Source of the DNA: an uncultured Collinsella sp.
Lineage (GTDB): Bacteria; Actinomycetota; Coriobacteriia; Coriobacteriales; Coriobacteriaceae
Reading direction: 5' to 3'
Length of the DNA: 6,108 nt
Assembly (NCBI GenBank): GCA_900545875.1
Contig: URAQ01000107.1
Coordinates: 1 to 6,108, forward strand
Every line of letters starts with the position of its first letter. Within the stretch, counting starts at the first letter, position 1. The notes beneath the pieces were generated by a model. That model did no database searches. It had not been told where the DNA came from and worked only from the letters and a program-made list of their open reading frames with translations. This document shows, one piece after another, positions 1 to 5,219 of this stretch. Position numbers and translations under genes: made by a program.

Positions 1-54
1 GTGTTAGGCGCGCCGCCAGCGTTCATCCTGAGCCAGGATCGAACTCTCCGTCCA
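1..54 (-). rRNA. rrs: 16S ribosomal RNA, 5' end (partial)
   Basis: Read on the minus strand, positions 47-28 give AGAGTTCGATCCTGGCTCAG, the universal 27F region at the start of bacterial 16S rRNA. It is followed by GATGAACGCTGGCGGC and CGCCTAACAC. Position 47 corresponds to about E. coli base 8, so the mature 5' end should lie near 54; this is an estimate by alignment, not a mapped end. Only the first ~54 bases are present and the gene runs out of the window at base 1. The bases GTTCGATCC and GGCGGCGCGCC fit Actinomycetota, in particular Coriobacteriia. Confidence 0.95.
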
Positions 55-460
55 AAATATATGGGCTTCGAGCCCGTCCGGTCCTCTCAGTCATTCGCTG
101 ATCGGTTCCGTTCGATTCATATGGTTCTAGTATAGGAAAAGGAATTTCTCGGGGCCGCCTCTCGGCGGCCTTGCGAAAAACAAATCCAAGTTAGACCATT
201 TCAAATGGTTCGATGTCTGCCCGGATGCGACACTGAAGTAAGTGTCCATCCTCGCAGTATCCGGTTCTCAAGGTGCACGCTTAGCGGCTGATCCGGTCCG
301 ACCGGGCCGCGCGGCAAGGAGATATATTGCCAGACCGGAGGGGCCCCGTGGGCGGGAATCTGGGCGTACACATTTCCTACACATCTTGGGATCCGACTAA
401 CGTTTGCCAGCCGTTACCTACCGCTCGCCGAGCATCTCTTTATATAAGGCAGTCTCATGG
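55..460 (-). promoter_or_regulatory. rRNA operon leader and promoter region
   Basis: This 406-base stretch between the mutase stop codon and the 16S 5' end has no convincing gene. Read on the minus strand it is rich in potential RNA hairpins: CCGGT/ACCGG at 293-305, the palindrome GCCGCGCGGC at 306-315, CCGGAT/ATCCGG (221-226 with 259-264) enclosing GACACT/AGTGTC (229-246), ACCATTT/AAATGGT at 195-209, GGCCGCC/GGCGGCC at 153-170, and GGGCT/AGCCC at 63-75. Such density suits a transcribed rRNA leader with processing and antitermination signals. No TTGACA-type -35 box stands out. Candidate -10 boxes on the minus strand are TATATA (446-441), TATATC (327-322) and TATACT (134-129), none with a good partner. 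If the antitermination-like motif at 258-273 is transcribed, the main start must lie upstream of it, at higher coordinates. Confidence 0.6.
258..273 (-). promoter_or_regulatory. actinobacterial rrn antitermination (boxA-region) motif
   Basis: The minus strand reads CCTTGAGAACCGGATA. This resembles the TTTGAGAACTGGATA-type element that recurs in the leaders and 16S-23S spacers of actinobacterial rRNA operons, where Nus-factor antitermination signals lie. The CCGGAT part can pair with ATCCGG about 30 bases downstream (226-221), so it is also one arm of a stem-loop. The identification rests on remembered resemblance and on its position ahead of a 16S gene; no alignment was run. Confidence 0.5.
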
Positions 461-1861
461 TTAAAGCGGATACGTCCCCCTAGCTAAAGCACAGCCAGCA
501 TCGAGCAACTCATCACGTTCTTCCACCGAGAACCCCTCGGCGTAGACGCGCACCACTGGTTCGGTCCCGCTAGGACGAACCAGCAGCCACGTGTCATCCT
601 CGAATGCCAAACGCAAGCCATCCATATGACTAACGTTTTGCGGCACCTTGCCACAAATCGACTTGGGGTTTACGCCCGGCAGCAGGGTTCGTAACGTTTC
701 GGCATCTTCGGCCTCAAGGCGCAAATCCCGTCGACCGTAACTCGTCTTACCAAAACTGTCCTCGAGTTGGTCGACCAGAACGCCCAAAGGCGCGTCCGTC
801 TTAGCCATAAGCTCACACAGAATCAGACAGGCGAGGATTCCATCGCGCTCGGGCATATGCGCGGCGATGCCGATACCACCGGCTTCTTCACCGCCTATGA
901 GGACGCCGCCCTTCTTCATCTCCGCCGCTATATATTTGAAACCGACTGGTTTGACGGTCACGCGGCAGCCAAGCGCCTCGGCAATGCGACGCACGAGCGT
1001 CGAGCATGAAAGATTGACGACGACGCGCCCCTCCAAATTACGAAATTGAACCAAGTCGCCCAAAACGAGCGCCATGATCTGATGCGGATGTATATATCTG
1101 CCGCGCTCGTCAACCGCACCGATACGGTCGGCGTCGCCGTCGGTCACCAGACCAGCGCAAGCTCCGTCATCGATAACCGTGCGCTCGCAAGCGTCCACCC
1201 AAGGCTCAACGGGGTCGGGGCAGATATCTTCTTGGTCAGACGCCTGCCCGGCGTGAATCTCGTGCACCTCAACGCCAAGCTCGCGCAGCAAGTCGGCTAG
1301 ATAACCCTGGGCTGCGCCGCCCATGGGATCGACAACCACGCGCAGGTGCGCGCCGCGGATGGCTTCGGCATCGACAAACGATGCCACCGCCTGCATATAG
1401 TCAGGAATGATATCCGCGGTGCGATATTGCCCCTCGATCCCCATTGGCTCGGGAGCCATGGTCTCTTCGAGCTCTTCGATGACATCCTGGTTGGCGGTCG
1501 AGCCGTCCCCCATGCGAATCTTGAGGCACAGATAACCCTGCGGATGATGGGACCCCGTCACCATGAGCGCGCCGCACGCCTCACCGTCATAAGCCGCCGC
1601 CCACGTAAGGGCAGGGGTCGGAACAGGTCGCGAAGCGAGCACGGCGTCCAGCCCGTGCGCTGCTAGCACGCCCGCCGCAAGCTCAGCGAACTCGCTCGCC
1701 AGGGGCCGGGTGTCGAACCCTATATATACCGTTTTGCCCGGATTGGTCTTTTGCCACAACTCGCCGACGGCATCGGCGATACGGGCAACGTTATCGGCAG
1801 TGAAGTCCTCATCGACGCGAGCGCGCCAACCGTCAGTTCCAAAATGAATTATCGCGCACAC
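461..1861 (-). CDS. phosphoglucomutase/phosphomannomutase family protein
   Basis: Predicted cytosolic alpha-D-phosphohexomutase, which moves phosphate between C1 and C6 of a hexose through a phosphoserine and so links glycolysis to glycogen or cell-wall sugar nucleotides. The start chosen is GTG at 1861, with GAGGTG seven bases upstream, giving 466 aa that open MCAIIHFGTDGWRA, a usual family N-terminus. The frame is open to a GTG at 1921, but those 20 extra residues do not look like the family. All four motifs are visible: the phosphoserine loop TGSHHP (Ser104), the metal loop DGDADR (241-246), the sugar-binding loop GGEEAGG (323-329) and the phosphate-binding loop RPSGTEP (429-435). The phosphoserine loop has His where most members have Asn (SHNP). 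Which sugar is preferred, glucose or mannose, cannot be told from motifs. The gene has its own upstream region after the 1984-2014 terminator and points toward the rRNA operon. Confidence 0.93.
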   Translation of the reverse strand: MCAIIHFGTDGWRARVDEDFTADNVARIADAVGELWQKTNPGKTVYIGFDTRPLASEFAELAAGVLAAHGLDAVLASRPVPTPALTWAAAYDGEACGALMVTGSHHPQGYLCLKIRMGDGSTANQDVIEELEETMAPEPMGIEGQYRTADIIPDYMQAVASFVDAEAIRGAHLRVVVDPMGGAAQGYLADLLRELGVEVHEIHAGQASDQEDICPDPVEPWVDACERTVIDDGACAGLVTDGDADRIGAVDERGRYIHPHQIMALVLGDLVQFRNLEGRVVVNLSCSTLVRRIAEALGCRVTVKPVGFKYIAAEMKKGGVLIGGEEAGGIGIAAHMPERDGILACLILCELMAKTDAPLGVLVDQLEDSFGKTSYGRRDLRLEAEDAETLRTLLPGVNPKSICGKVPQNVSHMDGLRLAFEDDTWLLVRPSGTEPVVRVYAEGFSVEERDELLDAGCALARGTYPL

Positions 1862-1901
1862 GCGCAGACACCTCACAGTGTTTGGATCATGGTACGCGTG
1901 A

Positions 1902-1928
1902 GGTATACCCGCAACACGCACTCAGCAA
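1902..1928 (-). promoter_or_regulatory. possible promoter of the mutase gene
   Basis: On the minus strand TTGCTG (1928-1923) is followed after 15 bases by TATACC (1907-1902), about 40 bases ahead of the chosen GTG. The spacing is shorter than the usual 17, so this is tentative. The -10 candidate lies in the 8-bp palindrome GGTATACC (1902-1909). An alternative is TTGCGG with CATGAT at 17 bases, slightly closer to the gene. Confidence 0.3.
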
Positions 1929-1939
1929 CCTGCCGGCAC

Positions 1940-1966
1940 CAGCATTCACCATTTGGGCAAATGCTG
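1940..1966. repeat. two overlapping inverted repeats upstream of the mutase gene
   Basis: CAGCATT (1940-1946) is the exact inverse of AATGCTG (1960-1966), with a 13-base loop. Inside it CATTTG (1950-1955) pairs with CAAATG (1958-1963) across two bases. The two stems share bases 1960-1963, so they could form only as alternatives. The site lies between the preceding terminator and the candidate mutase promoter and could be an operator; no function is shown. Confidence 0.4.
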
Positions 1967-1983
1967 CCGAGGACATGCAAGCA

Positions 1984-2014
1984 ATAAAAAAACCGCCCCG
2001 TATGGAGCGGTTTT
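1984..2014 (-). terminator. Rho-independent terminator of the methyltransferase operon
   Basis: On the minus strand AAAACCGCTCC and GGGGCGGTTTT form an 11-bp stem (2014-2004 with 1999-1989) round the loop ATAC, followed by a run of T to about 1986. One pair is a G-U on the minus-strand RNA but a C-A mismatch on the plus strand, so it favours minus-strand transcription. It begins five bases after the methyltransferase stop codon. Confidence 0.9.
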
Positions 2015-2019
2015 GCCCT

Positions 2020-2913
2020 TTATATATCGAGCGCCTCGGCCATCGCTGCCGTAGTGATTGCCGTGGTTCCACAGCAACTGCCCACCATTGCGGCGCCGGC
2101 ATGTCTCCATTCGATGCATGCGCGCGCGAAAGCTTCGGGATTCTCGTGCCATACGGGGCCATCCTGAGTCTGGACCGGATCGCCTACGTTGGGACGCACC
2201 GTAACGGGAGTAGTCGCCGATGCAACCATCCTGGGCACCGCCGCATTCGCGGCCGCAAGCGAACAGCAATTAACACCAACCGAGTTTGCGCCGTGTTTTT
2301 CGGCGTACAAAACGGCTGCCTCGATGTTGAGGCCATCGCCCAGCAGGTCGCCTTTATCGTCAACGACAAAACTCACCAGAACAGGCATGCCGTCGGCGGC
2401 ATCTCGGGCGCCGGCAAGCATGGGCTGCAGATTACGGATAGACGTCACCGTCTCGATCAGCAGACCGTCAACACCAGCATTGAGCAAGGCGTGCGCCTGT
2501 TCGCGCGCAATGCCGCGGATTTCACGATACTCGACAGAGTCCTCGGCAAACCACTCAATACCGATCGGGCCCATCGAGCCCAGCAGTAGCTGAGGGTGCG
2601 CCTGGCGGGCATCGTCGACGGCCCCGCGATTGACCTCCGCCACGGACGGCGCAATCTGGTCGTGCTTGAGGGCATAGCTCGATGCCTGAAAGGTATTGGT
2701 AATGAGCACCTGCGCGCCGGCGGCGACATACAAGCGATGGATACGAGAAACGGTCTGCGGCTCTGCCAGATTCCAAAACGCCGGTGGAATGTCGGCGGCA
2801 TCGTACTCACTCAACAAAACACTGCCCATGGGGCCCTGCGCCAACAAGGTCTCGCTCGACAAGCGGCGCGTAAGTTCCTCGGCACCAAAGCGGTTGTAAT
2901 AACTCGTATCCAT
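2020..2913 (-). CDS. homocysteine S-methyltransferase family protein
   Basis: Predicted cytosolic enzyme that methylates homocysteine to methionine. The 297-aa protein is a single homocysteine-binding barrel (the S-methyl_trans / MmuM / MetH N-terminal family). The zinc-thiolate ligands are visible as Cys216 in GVNCC and Cys280-Cys281 in GSCCGTT. Other family marks are GPMGS (28-31), ITNTFQASSY (71-80), GSMGPIG (112-118) and LLIETVTSIRNLQ (151-163). The usual Asp of the N-terminal DGxMGT motif is Gln26 here. There is no folate- or cobalamin-binding domain, so the methyl donor may be S-methylmethionine, S-adenosylmethionine or a separate corrinoid protein; the sequence does not say which. The ATG at 2913 lies 10 bases after the regulator's stop codon, with GGGA five bases upstream as a weak ribosome site, so the two genes form one transcript. 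The gene ends in GATATATAA just before a strong terminator. Confidence 0.9.
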   Translation of the reverse strand: MDTSYYNRFGAEELTRRLSSETLLAQGPMGSVLLSEYDAADIPPAFWNLAEPQTVSRIHRLYVAAGAQVLITNTFQASSYALKHDQIAPSVAEVNRGAVDDARQAHPQLLLGSMGPIGIEWFAEDSVEYREIRGIAREQAHALLNAGVDGLLIETVTSIRNLQPMLAGARDAADGMPVLVSFVVDDKGDLLGDGLNIEAAVLYAEKHGANSVGVNCCSLAAANAAVPRMVASATTPVTVRPNVGDPVQTQDGPVWHENPEAFARACIEWRHAGAAMVGSCCGTTAITTAAMAEALDI

Positions 2914-2923
2914 ATATATCCCG

Positions 2924-3346
2924 CTATTCCTCGACGCTGATTCCCTGCTTTTCGAGATAGGCGAGCCAGCGGCTCATCGTGTCCTCGGATAGCGCATGCT
3001 CCATCATGCAGGCCTCGGAATCGGCTCGCTCAAATTCGACACCGAGCTCCTGAACCAAAAACGTGCGGATGAGGCGATGACGGTACCAGATAGCCGTGCC
3101 AACCTCGCGGCCGCGATCGGTCAGGATCACCTTGCCGTAGTGCGATTGCTCGACAAGCTCGGATGCCTTGAGAGCCGAAACCGCTTTATTGACCGATGCC
3201 TTGGAGACGCCAAGGCGCTGCGCGATGTCGACCGATCGAACGCCGTTGGTTTCCCCCTCTTCGCTTTCAATGCGAACCATGCACTCCAAGTAGTCTTCGT
3301 TCGCCACCGTCAGATGTAGTTCGCGCGAGCTATTTGTCGTATCCAT
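2924..3346 (-). CDS. DtxR/MntR-family metal-dependent transcriptional regulator
   Basis: Small cytosolic repressor of the DtxR/MntR class, which binds DNA when loaded with Mn2+, Fe2+ or a similar metal. The ATG at 3346 gives 140 aa. The upstream ATG at 3367 has no ribosome site and adds only seven residues, whereas the chosen one follows GGGACGGAAG. The N-terminal winged helix covers about residues 37-80 (RSVDIAQRLGVSKASVNKAV and the wing HYGKVILTDRG). A dimerisation helix with metal ligands follows. By motif comparison the likely ligands are Asp18 and Glu21 (NEDYLE), His90 (YRHRL), and Cys113, Glu116 and His117 (EACMMEHALS). No SH3-like C-terminal domain is present, as in MntR. Asp18 is MntR-like while Cys113 is DtxR-like, so the metal cannot be assigned. 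It is the first gene of an operon with the homocysteine methyltransferase and diverges from pepT. It probably regulates itself through the palindrome at 3400-3419. Confidence 0.9.
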   Translation of the reverse strand: MDTTNSSRELHLTVANEDYLECMVRIESEEGETNGVRSVDIAQRLGVSKASVNKAVSALKASELVEQSHYGKVILTDRGREVGTAIWYRHRLIRTFLVQELGVEFERADSEACMMEHALSEDTMSRWLAYLEKQGISVEE

Positions 3347-3377
3347 GATCTTCCGTCCCTTCTGCATTCAATGGCTG

Positions 3378-3406
3378 ATTCTACCCCATCCAAGCGTCGC
3401 GGTATG
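3378..3406 (-). promoter_or_regulatory. promoter of the regulator-methyltransferase operon
   Basis: On the minus strand TAGAAT (3383-3378) matches the -10 consensus at five of six bases. A start near 3371 would leave a leader of about 25 bases to the ATG at 3346. With a 17-base spacer the -35 box would be CATACC (3406-3401), a poor match that lies inside the palindrome at 3400-3419. A repressor bound there would block the -35 region. Confidence 0.55.
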
Positions 3407-3419
3407 CCGTGGCATACCG
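3400..3419. promoter_or_regulatory. 20-bp palindromic operator candidate in the divergent promoter region
   Basis: The arms CGGTATGCC (3400-3408) and GGCATACCG (3411-3419) are exact inverse complements separated by GT. It sits between the divergent regulator and pepT genes, overlaps the likely -35 region of the regulator promoter and abuts the likely extended -10 of pepT. Dimeric repressors of the DtxR/MntR class bind palindromes of this size, so autoregulation is the simplest reading. The sequence is not the classical DtxR box, and that the neighbouring regulator binds it is an inference. Confidence 0.65.
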
Positions 3420-3428
3420 TGCTAGAGT
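3419..3428 (+). promoter_or_regulatory. possible extended -10 promoter of pepT
   Basis: GTGCTAGAGT contains TG, one base, then TAGAGT (3423-3428), which is an extended -10 arrangement and can work without a good -35 box. A start near 3435 would leave about 30 bases of leader to the pepT ATG. It follows the palindrome directly, so a protein bound to the palindrome could affect it. Confidence 0.4.
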
Positions 3429-3466
3429 TCTTGTTGCACACGACGACCAAGATTGGAGCGGTCTTT

Positions 3467-4714
3467 ATGGAAAACACCACCACGAACCCCGATGTCCTCG
3501 AGCGCTTTTTGCGCTACGTCCAGATCAACACGCAGTCCGAGGATGCAAACTGCGACCAGGTACCCTCGAGCGCCGTTCAGTTTGACCTTGCCAACGTGCT
3601 GGCTGAAGAGCTGCGCGAGCTTGGTGCGGAAGATGCCCACGTGACCGAGCACGCCTATGTCTGCGCGCATATCCCCGCAAGTGCGGGCGCTGAGGACAAG
3701 CCCGCCCTGGGCCTGATCGCCCATCTCGACACCACCGAAGTTGCACCGGGTGCCGGCGTGAAACCGCACATCGTACACTACGAAGGCGGCGACCTGGTCT
3801 GCGGCACGGTTGACGGTAAGCCCGTTGCCATGAGTACCGCCAAGCTTCCCGCCCTGAACGACCTCGCAGGTGAGGACCTGGTCTGCAGCGATGGCACCAC
3901 GCTGCTGGGCGCGGACGACAAGGCAGGCGTCGCCGAGATCATGTCGCTTGTCGCGCGTATCGCTCAGGACCCTTCTCTGCCCCATCCCGCACTCGGCATT
4001 TGCTTCTGCCCTGACGAGGAGATCGGCCACGGAGCCGAGCTGTTGGATATCGATACCTTTGGCTGCAAGTACGCCTACACGGTCGACGGCGGCCCCATCG
4101 GCGAACTGGAGTGGGAATGCTTTAACGCCGCCGAGGCGACCGTCTGCTTTGAGGGCCAGTCCATCCACCCGGGCGACGCTAAGGGCCGTATGGTCAACGC
4201 AGGCAATCTGTTCTGCGACTTCAACGCGTTGCTCCCCTACGTACAGCGCCCGGAGTATACGGAAGGCTACGAGGGCTTTTATCACCTTGAGGGTGTATCT
4301 GCGACCGTCGATCACGCCACAGCGCGCTATATCGTCCGCGACCATGACGCCGCCAAGTTCCAGCAGAAACTCGACCTTATTGATGCCGCTGCCTCGATGC
4401 TCAACCAGCGTCTGGGTGAGGAGCGCGTGACGGTCGAGATTAAGCAGCAGTATCGAAATATGGCCGAGATCGTTCGTGACTATCCCGAGCTTATTGATGT
4501 TGCCAAGGAAGCCTACCTTGCCTGCGGCGTTGAGCCCCAAGTGCTGCCAATTCGTGGCGGCACCGACGGCGCCCAGCTGTCGTTCCGCGGTCTGCCCTGC
4601 CCCAACCTTTCCACCGGCGGCTATTGCTACCACGGCGTCAACGAGTTTGTCCCGGTCAGTTCGCTCGTCAAGATGACCGACGTGCTCCAGGAGCTCGTCG
4701 CCCGCTTTGCATAA
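3467..4714 (+). CDS. pepT: peptidase T (tripeptide aminopeptidase)
   Basis: Cytosolic zinc aminopeptidase of family M20B that removes the N-terminal residue of tripeptides, a late step of peptide use. The ATG at 3467 has GGAG eight bases upstream and gives 415 aa, close to the 408 of E. coli PepT. An upstream ATG at 3371 is in frame, but its extra 32 residues would cover the promoter and operator. The dinuclear-metal and catalytic residues are all recognisable: His86 and Asp88 (HLDTTE), bridging Asp150 (GADDKAG), catalytic Glu184 and ligand Glu185 (PDEEIG), Asp207 (TVDGG) and His389 (YHGVNEF). His234 (IHPGDAKG) and the RGGTDGAQLSFRGLPCPNLS segment (363-382) match PepT closely. It is transcribed alone, divergent from the metalloregulator, and ends in a terminator 25 bases after the stop codon. 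Confidence 0.96.
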   Translation: MENTTTNPDVLERFLRYVQINTQSEDANCDQVPSSAVQFDLANVLAEELRELGAEDAHVTEHAYVCAHIPASAGAEDKPALGLIAHLDTTEVAPGAGVKPHIVHYEGGDLVCGTVDGKPVAMSTAKLPALNDLAGEDLVCSDGTTLLGADDKAGVAEIMSLVARIAQDPSLPHPALGICFCPDEEIGHGAELLDIDTFGCKYAYTVDGGPIGELEWECFNAAEATVCFEGQSIHPGDAKGRMVNAGNLFCDFNALLPYVQRPEYTEGYEGFYHLEGVSATVDHATARYIVRDHDAAKFQQKLDLIDAAASMLNQRLGEERVTVEIKQQYRNMAEIVRDYPELIDVAKEAYLACGVEPQVLPIRGGTDGAQLSFRGLPCPNLSTGGYCYHGVNEFVPVSSLVKMTDVLQELVARFA

Positions 4715-4738
4715 GGAACTCGAACAATCTAGGTAAGC

Positions 4739-4780
4739 AAAACCGCCCCGTCCTCAAAAACCGAGAACGGGGCGGTTTTT
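4739..4780 (+). terminator. Rho-independent terminator after pepT
   Basis: AAAACCGCCCCGT (4739-4751) pairs with ACGGGGCGGTTTT (4767-4779), giving 13 bp, with a further CTC/GAG inside the loop and the run TTTTT at the end. Its left arm is identical over 13 bases to the plus-strand arm of the other terminator at 1989-2001. It could work in both directions. Confidence 0.9.
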
Positions 4781-4800
4781 GGTGCAAGGGAACATAGAAG

Positions 4801-4844
4801 TTGGGGACGTTCTTAAACGACTAGTCAAACAAGAACGTCACCAA
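4801..4844. repeat. REP/MITE-like symmetric palindromic element
   Basis: TTGGGGACGTTCTT (4801-4814) and AAGAACGTCACCAA (4831-4844) are inverse complements over 14 positions with one mismatch (G opposite A); the inner 9 bp are exact. Between them lie AAAC, the palindrome GACTAGTC (4819-4826), and AAAC again. The layout resembles REP or miniature inverted-repeat elements, in which GGGGACGTTCTT-like ends are familiar from memory. It stands in noncoding DNA between the pepT terminator and the IS110 fragment. There is no run of T after it, so it is not a standard terminator. Confidence 0.6.
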
Positions 4845-4849
4845 TGACT

Positions 4850-5158
4850 ACCCATGTGCCAAGTGTTACGCCGATGTTTTGGCACCGACAGACACTATGA
4901 CCCAATCCGAGGGCACTAAAAAGACAGGAGCCCCCGCTCGTGACCGCGGGTCGGGGCTGCGACAATGATGTTGAAGTGCCATAGGCGCAGCCGCGCCGCA
5001 ACGAGGTTGGGAGGCTCCCATGCCAAAGTATTCTACCGCGTTCGGGATGGACGTCCACCTGAGGTCGACCACCGTCTGCGCCCTCGACGCGGACACCGGC
5101 GAGGCCGTGACGAGGAGGTTCCCCGGCAACCCCTGGGGCGAGATCGCCGGGTGGATGG
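4850..5158 (+). mobile_element. IS110-family element, 5' fragment cut by an IS3 element
   Basis: This stretch holds the noncoding left part and the first ~46 codons of an IS110-family transposase gene. IS110 elements lack long terminal inverted repeats, so the left boundary cannot be fixed; it is placed after the palindrome at 4801-4844 and could lie anywhere up to about 4925. An inverted repeat GTGCCAA/TTGGCAC (4856-4862 with 4879-4885) lies near the presumed end. The right boundary is the point where the IS3-family left end begins. The rest of the element, if it survives, would lie beyond the window on the far side of the IS3 element. Confidence 0.6.
4925..5019 (+). ncRNA. candidate bridge-RNA region of the IS110 element
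   Basis: Elements of the IS110 group encode a structured bridge RNA in the noncoding left end, just ahead of the transposase gene; it pairs with target and donor DNA. The noncoding DNA directly before the transposase ATG at 5020 is about that length. It contains a GC-rich imperfect stem-loop at 4929-4958 (AGCCCC with GGGGCT outside, CGC with GCG inside), a second stem GGCGC/GCGCC at 4984-4997, and a short GGGAG/CTCCC repeat at 5009-5019 over the ribosome site. The position and the first stem fit the class. The RNA ends and the target- and donor-pairing loops cannot be assigned from one copy. Confidence 0.35.
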
Positions 5159-5175
5159 TGGATTGGCTACACTGA
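5020..5175 (+). pseudogene. IS110-family transposase, truncated N-terminus
   Basis: The ATG at 5020 has GGGAGG just upstream and opens a 51-codon frame beginning MPKYSTAFGMDVHLRSTTVC. The segment FGMDVH with ALDADTGE matches the start of the DEDD RuvC-like domain of IS110 recombinases, whose first catalytic Asp would be Asp11. Full-length members have about 300-400 residues, so the remaining acidic residues and the whole C-terminal serine domain are missing. The family-like sequence stops at about residue 46 (AGWM). The last five codons and the TGA come from the left end of the inserted IS3-family element. All three Arg codons are AGG, unlike pepT. It should be inactive as transposase. Confidence 0.8.
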
Positions 5176-5219
5176 TGTGGACAGTTCCGGGAGGGGCGCA
5201 GGAGACGGGAGGGCCGTAT

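Noticed and set aside
153..170. GC-rich hairpin as a terminator before the 16S gene
   Set aside because: No T run follows on either strand, and it sits inside the rRNA leader, where a terminator would stop the operon.
1862..1921. Longer start for the mutase at GTG 1921
   Set aside because: The extra residues are not family-like, and the GTG at 1861 has GAGGTG seven bases upstream and gives the usual HFGTDGWRA opening.
1882..2589. Plus-strand open frame of 235 codons
   Set aside because: It crosses the terminator at 1984-2014 and lies opposite the methyltransferase gene, whose protein is clearly real. Its protein has no family features.
3371..3466. N-terminal extension of PepT from an upstream ATG
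   Set aside because: It has no ribosome site, no PepT likeness, and would overlap the palindrome and promoter. The ATG at 3467 has a good site and the right protein length.
3422..4633. Minus-strand open frame of about 400 codons opposite pepT
   Set aside because: It mirrors pepT codon by codon, is rich in Gly, Val and Ala without recognisable motifs, and has no ribosome site. It is a by-product of GC-rich codon use.
1989..4751. Identical 13-base AAAACCGCCCCGT at 1989-2001 and 4739-4751 as a mobile repeat
   Set aside because: Both copies are terminator arms with different loops, so this is best read as a favoured terminator stem and not as a transposed element.
4801..4885. CRISPR array from the repeats in this stretch
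   Set aside because: The repeats are inverted and not direct, there are no regular spacers, and no cas genes are present.
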